A stretch of DNA of 8,910 nt from Saprospiraceae bacterium. Lineage in GTDB: Bacteria; Bacteroidota; Bacteroidia; Chitinophagales; Saprospiraceae. The stretch is taken from assembly GCA_022842255.1 (NCBI GenBank), contig JALHPW010000168.1, positions 1 through 8,910 of the forward strand, in the 5' to 3' direction. The notes beneath the pieces are model-generated. The model did not search any database, was not told the origin of the DNA, and saw only the letters and a program-made list of their open reading frames with translations. The translations under genes were made by a program, and so were the position numbers. Position 1 is the first letter of the stretch. Every line of letters starts with the position of its first letter. Positions 5,675 through 8,910 of this stretch are shown here, piece by piece.

Positions 5675-5709
5675 ACGGGGCTTCCAAGTGATCAACTTGG
5701 AAGCCCCGT
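5675..5709 (-). terminator. Intrinsic terminator of tpiA
   Basis: A perfect 15-bp stem (5675-5689 with 5695-5709; core CGGGGCTTCCAAGT) encloses a 5-base loop. Read on the minus strand, it follows the tpiA stop codon (5733) by 23 bp and is immediately followed by TTTTAAAAT, a T-rich tract. Together with the hairpin at 5638-5666 it forms a back-to-back pair separating convergent transcripts. Confidence 0.85.
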
Positions 5710-5732
5710 AGTATATCTATGCTCGCCCAAAA

Positions 5733-6488
5733 CTATTTAAGTGCTGCAACGATGGTGGCAAAGTCCTCCGCCTTAAGCGAAGCTCCACCAATGAGTCCGC
5801 CATCTACATCCGGTTGGGCAAACAGTTCGGCAGCATTTTGAGCGTTGCAAGAACCGCCATACAGGATTGGAGTAGCATCGGCCACAACTTTACCATATTT
5901 TTTGGCAATCAGCACACGAATGGCGTGGTGCATTTCCTGGGCTTGTTGGCTGGAGGCGGTTCTGCCAGTGCCGATTGCCCAAATGGGTTCATAGGCAATC
6001 ACCACCTTACGGAAATCTTCTTCTTTCAGGTGGAACAGGCTGGCTTTCAATTGTTTGGCCACATACCGCACGTGGGTGTCGACCTCACGGATATGCAAAG
6101 GCTCCCCGCAACAAAAGATTGGGCGCATACCGCGGGCCAATGTCCCGTTGACTTTTGCCGCAAGCACTTCGTTTTTTTCCTTGAAATACTGCCTGCGCTC
6201 CGAGTGTCCGATGATTACAAACTCACAACCTACGGAAGCCAGCATATCGGCTGAAACTTCTCCAGTGTAAGCGCCCTTTTCAGCTTCGTGGCAGTTTTGC
6301 GCGGCCAGGTGAAAGTGCTTTCTGACTTTAAGCATTTTTCCAACATCACGCAAATAGGTAAATGGTGGTGCGATGACCACCAAACCGTTTGGCTTTTCGA
6401 CTTTTTCTAGGATGGCTTTTGCCAATTCCAGACCCTCTTCGAGCGTCTTGTTCATTTTCCAGTTTCCGGCTACGATTTGCTGGCGCAT
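5733..6488 (-). CDS. tpiA: Triosephosphate isomerase
   Basis: This enzyme interconverts dihydroxyacetone phosphate and glyceraldehyde 3-phosphate in glycolysis and gluconeogenesis, as a cytoplasmic dimer. The 251-residue length is standard. All catalytic landmarks are present: GNWKMN (8-13) with N9 and K11, the electrophile H95 in VIIGHSERR (91-99), the catalytic base E167 in AYEPIWAIGTG (165-175, running into the flexible loop 6), and the phosphate-binding YGGS (210-213) and GGLIGGASL (230-238). The ATG at 6488 places the N-terminal strand correctly. The gene lies leftward behind the PKD-repeat gene but is separated from it by a terminator, so it probably has its own promoter in 6489-6563. 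A TATCTTCG element on the minus strand (6531-6524) is one base from the Bacteroidota -7 consensus TAnnTTTG. I see no well-spaced -33 TTG, so the promoter is not called. Confidence 0.98.
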   Translation of the reverse strand: MRQQIVAGNWKMNKTLEEGLELAKAILEKVEKPNGLVVIAPPFTYLRDVGKMLKVRKHFHLAAQNCHEAEKGAYTGEVSADMLASVGCEFVIIGHSERRQYFKEKNEVLAAKVNGTLARGMRPIFCCGEPLHIREVDTHVRYVAKQLKASLFHLKEEDFRKVVIAYEPIWAIGTGRTASSQQAQEMHHAIRVLIAKKYGKVVADATPILYGGSCNAQNAAELFAQPDVDGGLIGGASLKAEDFATIVAALK

Positions 6489-6563
6489 GAATTAGGATAA
6501 GTTTGTTTTGGTAAAATTTGTGGCGAAGATAGGATGTCGCTTTACAAAAGAAACAAAAAACAA

Positions 6564-6591
6564 GCCGCCTCCCGATTGCTCGGAAAGCGGC
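6564..6591 (-). terminator. Intrinsic terminator of the PKD-repeat gene
   Basis: On the minus strand the order is GCCGC, TTT, CCGA, loop GCAA, TCGG, GAG, GCGGC, then TTGTTTTTTG. GCCGC/GCGGC (6591-6587 and 6568-6564) and CCGA/TCGG (6583-6580 and 6575-6572) form two stacked stems around a GNRA-type GCAA loop, followed by a T-run. A small extra palindrome (TCGAAT-TAAA-ATTCGA, 6607-6622) lies between it and the stop codon at 6624. It isolates tpiA from the upstream gene. Confidence 0.8.
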
Positions 6592-6623
6592 CCGCTTTTT
6601 TATACATCGAATTAAAATTCGAC

Positions 6624-8910
6624 TTACTTGCTTACTGCAACTTTTACAAAAATCGCTTTGCCATCGGCCTGAACGCGAAGCGTGTAAACCCCTGCAGCCA
6701 AATCGCTGTAATCAAACAAGCGGAGCAAGGAACCCGTTCCAAATTCAGCGGTTTCGCGCTTGATATGCTGGCCTAGTGCATTGAAAAGGGTAAACTCCAC
6801 CTCGTCTTGTGGCAATCCGTTCATTTCCACTGTAAAATACCCGGTATTAGGGTTAGGGAAAAGGCGGAAACCTTCAAGCCAGGAAGCTTCCTCAGTACCC
6901 GAAGAAAGCGTTATCGTTTGCTCAATAATGGTGGTTCCACAATTGTTGGTGGCAGCCAGTGAAACATTGTAAGTGCCCGGTGCCCCATACGTATGCGTTG
7001 GGTTTTCTTCCGTGCTGGTGTTGCCGTCCCCGAAATTCCAGGAATAAGAGGTAGCGCCTTGTGAAGTGTTCCCGAAGGTTACCGTCGTTTGGTTGGCCGC
7101 AAAGTTGAAGCCCGCTGATGGCGCAGCTTGCACCGTAATGTATGCCGCGAAAGTTTGGGTGGAAGTGCCAAAAATATTGGTCACTTCAAGGGTCACGTCA
7201 TAAGTACCCGGTGCTGCATAACTTACCGTTGGGTTTTCGGCATTGCTGGTAGCTGGAGTGCCACCAGGGAAAGTCCAGGCCCAAGTTGTTGGGTCGCCCG
7301 CCGACTGGTCCGTGAAGTCAACCGAGAAGGGCAAGCATCCATTCTGGTTATTTGCGCCAATGGCCGGAACCGGCGCGGAACCTTCAATCACAACCTGTTG
7401 CGTAATCGTAACCGTGCCACATTCATTGGTTGCGGTCAGGGTAACGGTATAGGTACCGGTTTGTCCGTAAGTATGGTTGGGGTTGGTTTCCGTGCTTGGG
7501 TCACTTCCGTCGCCAAAATCCCAATTGTAACTCACTCCATTGCTGGAGGTATTGGTAAAGACCGCTGTAAGTCCACCCACCTGATAGGTAAACGCAGCTG
7601 TTGGTCCTGCTGCAACCGTAATCGTGGCAGTGCTGGTGCTGGTACCAGAGGCGTTGGAAGCGGTTAAAGTAACCAAGTAGGTTCCTGCTGTATTCCACAC
7701 CACTACAGGGTTCGCTTCGGTGGAGCTTGCAGGGCTACCACCTGGGAAATCCCACAACAAAGAAGTCGAGTTGCTGCTGGAGGTGCTGTTGAACTGAACC
7801 GAGAAGGGTGCGCAGCCCGAAGAAGCGCTGTAGTTAAAGCCTGCGGTAGGCGGTGTCGAAATGGTAACCGTTTGCTCAAAAATCGTTGTGCCACAATTGT
7901 TTACCGCAGAAAGGGTCACATTGTAAACCCCATCGTTCAGGTAGGTATGGGTCGGATTTTCGTCCGTGCTGTTGCTGCCGTCCCCAAAGTTCCAGATATA
8001 GGAAGTAGCATTCGAAGATCCGTTGATGAAGGTGGCATTTGAACCCGAAACCGAGGTGCTGAACCCAGCACTAGGGGCACCGTTGACGCTGATTATATTC
8101 TGCTGCGTAAAGGAACTGGTGCTTCCTCCAACAGAGGTTACTACCAGCGTAACATCGTACACGCCCGGCGTGAAATATTGCACGGTCGGGTTTTGAACAG
8201 ACGAGGTGCTTGGGGTTCCGCCCGGGAATTCCCAAGCCCAGCTTACTGGATTGCCTGAAGAGATGTCAGAGAAGTTGACCGTAAGCACTGCACAACCACT
8301 CGTGGTGCTCACCGAGAAGCCCGCGCTAGGTTCGGTCGTGATCACCACATTTTGGGTAAATGTGCTGGTGCCACAATCGTTGCTGGCCGTCAAAACGACT
8401 GTATAGGTACCATCTGCCGCGTAAGTATGTGTTGGATTTGCATCGCTGCTGCTGCCGCCATCACCAAAATCCCAGGTATAGGCAATTCCATTGGTAGAAT
8501 TATTGGTGAATGTGGCAGTCAAGACAGAAACTGTGGAGCTGAAATTGGCAGTAGGGCCCGGATTTACGGTAATGGTTTGCGTGCTGGTACTGCTTCCTGC
8601 GCCGTTGGAAACCGTAAGGGTTACGGTGTAGGTACCGGGCAAATCATAGGTCACACTTGGCGGGTTCTGCTGCGTGGAGCTGGACGGGGTTCCACCAGGG
8701 AACTGCCAGTCAAACGAAGTGGCATTGGCGCTTGAAGTGTTGGAAAACTGTACCGTGAGCGGTGCGCAACCGGAATTGGAAGAAACCGTGAATCCAGCAG
8801 TAGGTGCGGTAGTAACCGTTACGGTTTGTGTGGAAACAACCGTTCCACAGGCATTGGTTGCACTCATGGTAACGGTAAAAGAACCGTCTGTCAGATAAGT
8901 GTGAGAGGGG
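6624..8910 (-). CDS. Large T9SS-exported PKD-repeat surface protein (N-terminus outside window)
   Basis: The frame stays open to the right edge. The 14 codons before the first visible ATG (8867) read PSHTYLTDGSFTVT, plainly mid-PKD, so that ATG is internal and the gene is 5'-truncated here. Residues below are numbered from that Met. Two PKD subtypes alternate: type A with SGCAP and WxFPGGTP, and type B with W(D/N)FGDG, NPTHTY and NxCGT. The order is B0 (partial), A1 20-101, B1 102-178, A2 179-262, B2 263-338, A3 339-419, B3 420-496, A4 497-580, B4 581-656. A type A sorting domain follows (about 660-747; FRLFPNPNTGYF, FNALGQ, DLAAGVYTLRV). PKD domains are Ig-like beta sandwiches common in extracellular adhesins and enzymes. 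The sorting domain directs export across the outer membrane by the type IX system and is normally removed. The protein is probably surface-attached or secreted, and its binding partner is unknown. Residues 1-667 contain no Lys or Arg. Confidence 0.95.
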   Translation of the reverse strand, partial: PSHTYLTDGSFTVTMSATNACGTVVSTQTVTVTTAPTAGFTVSSNSGCAPLTVQFSNTSSANATSFDWQFPGGTPSSSTQQNPPSVTYDLPGTYTVTLTVSNGAGSSTSTQTITVNPGPTANFSSTVSVLTATFTNNSTNGIAYTWDFGDGGSSSDANPTHTYAADGTYTVVLTASNDCGTSTFTQNVVITTEPSAGFSVSTTSGCAVLTVNFSDISSGNPVSWAWEFPGGTPSTSSVQNPTVQYFTPGVYDVTLVVTSVGGSTSSFTQQNIISVNGAPSAGFSTSVSGSNATFINGSSNATSYIWNFGDGSNSTDENPTHTYLNDGVYNVTLSAVNNCGTTIFEQTVTISTPPTAGFNYSASSGCAPFSVQFNSTSSSNSTSLLWDFPGGSPASSTEANPVVVWNTAGTYLVTLTASNASGTSTSTATITVAAGPTAAFTYQVGGLTAVFTNTSSNGVSYNWDFGDGSDPSTETNPNHTYGQTGTYTVTLTATNECGTVTITQQVVIEGSAPVPAIGANNQNGCLPFSVDFTDQSAGDPTTWAWTFPGGTPATSNAENPTVSYAAPGTYDVTLEVTNIFGTSTQTFAAYITVQAAPSAGFNFAANQTTVTFGNTSQGATSYSWNFGDGNTSTEENPTHTYGAPGTYNVSLAATNNCGTTIIEQTITLSSGTEEASWLEGFRLFPNPNTGYFTVEMNGLPQDEVEFTLFNALGQHIKRETAEFGTGSLLRLFDYSDLAAGVYTLRVQADGKAIFVKVAVSK
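6627..6890 (-). other. T9SS type A C-terminal sorting domain of the PKD protein
   Basis: The last 88 residues, after a TEEAS linker, show the hallmarks of the type IX secretion sorting signal: FRLFPNPNTGYFTVEM near the start, EFTLFNALGQHIKR in the middle, and DLAAGVYTLRV with a terminal FVKVAVSK. In known systems this domain is recognised at the outer membrane and cleaved as the cargo is anchored or released. It contains all eight Lys and Arg residues of the visible protein and no cysteine. Confidence 0.93.
6900..8810 (-). repeat. Two tandem four-domain PKD quartets (about 318 residues each)
   Basis: Quartet 1 (A1-B1-A2-B2) spans 8810-7854 and quartet 2 (A3-B3-A4-B4) spans 7853-6900. Corresponding domains resemble each other more than their neighbours of the same subtype: A1/A3 share STSTxTITV and GPTAxF; A2/A4 share WAWxFPGGTP, PGxYDVTL and APSAGF; B1/B3 share YxWDFGDG; B2/B4 share ATSYxWNFGDG, ENPTHTY and NNCGTTI. 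Equivalent positions are offset by 317-319 residues throughout. The partial B0 at the edge looks like a B2/B4-type end of a preceding quartet. Confidence 0.75.

Noticed and set aside
6585..6600. Plus-strand terminator AAGCG-GCC-CGCTTTTTT
   Set aside because: No plus-strand gene ends here, since both flanking genes are leftward. The sequence overlaps the better minus-strand terminator at 6564-6591.
7128..7667. 179-codon plus-strand frame opposite the PKD gene, and similar frames at 8352-8735 and 8674-8898
   Set aside because: They are antisense shadows created by the biased, repetitive PKD codons. Their translations are not domain-like and repeat with the PKD period.
8865..8867. ATG at 8867 as the start of the PKD protein
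   Set aside because: The 14 codons upstream continue a PKD domain in the same frame without a stop, and there is no signal peptide after this Met. The true start is beyond the window.

Overview
The window looks like chromosomal DNA from a Bacteroidota (Bacteroidetes) bacterium, plausibly of the Saprospiraceae/Haliscomenobacter type. The evidence is a PKD-repeat protein ending in a type IX secretion (T9SS) type A sorting domain, an OmpA-domain protein with a carboxypeptidase-regulatory-like domain, starts without Shine-Dalgarno sequences, and roughly 50% G+C genes separated by AT-rich gaps. The placement below phylum is inference.

Layout, left to right. A multi-pass membrane protein of unknown function runs leftward off the left edge (1-405). 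The gap between it and ruvB (406-687) holds three different tandem-repeat arrays: a 25-bp array, a GTTCATA heptad array, and a degenerate GTCAACT-like heptad array whose last unit abuts the TTG start codon of ruvB. Rightward genes follow: ruvB (Holliday-junction motor), an AT-rich orphan membrane protein (1748-2590), and ubiX (flavin prenyltransferase). The orphan gene combines an N-terminal region resembling effector-associated domains of bacterial conflict systems, one membrane helix, and a C-terminal Lcl/DUF1566-like domain. A 467-bp gene-free region (3189-3655) holds another heptad array and several dyad-symmetric elements. It precedes an OmpA-domain envelope protein (3656-4843) and a small secreted protein with a Lys-rich tail (4929-5621).

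Back-to-back convergent terminators (5638-5709) separate these from two leftward genes. These are tpiA (triosephosphate isomerase) and, upstream of it behind its own terminator, a large T9SS-exported PKD-repeat protein (6624 to beyond 8910) whose N-terminus is outside the window.

Housekeeping genes (ruvB, ubiX, tpiA) are interleaved with envelope and surface genes, and there is no single pathway operon. The most interesting items are four. (1) The possible EAD-TM-Lcl orphan protein. (2) The nested architecture of the PKD protein, with a 317-319-residue four-domain period. (3) Its regular cysteine lattice and a 681-residue stretch with no Lys or Arg. (4) The repeated use of 7-bp tandem arrays of unrelated sequence in the intergenic DNA. 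No tRNA, rRNA, CRISPR array, insertion sequence or phage gene was seen.
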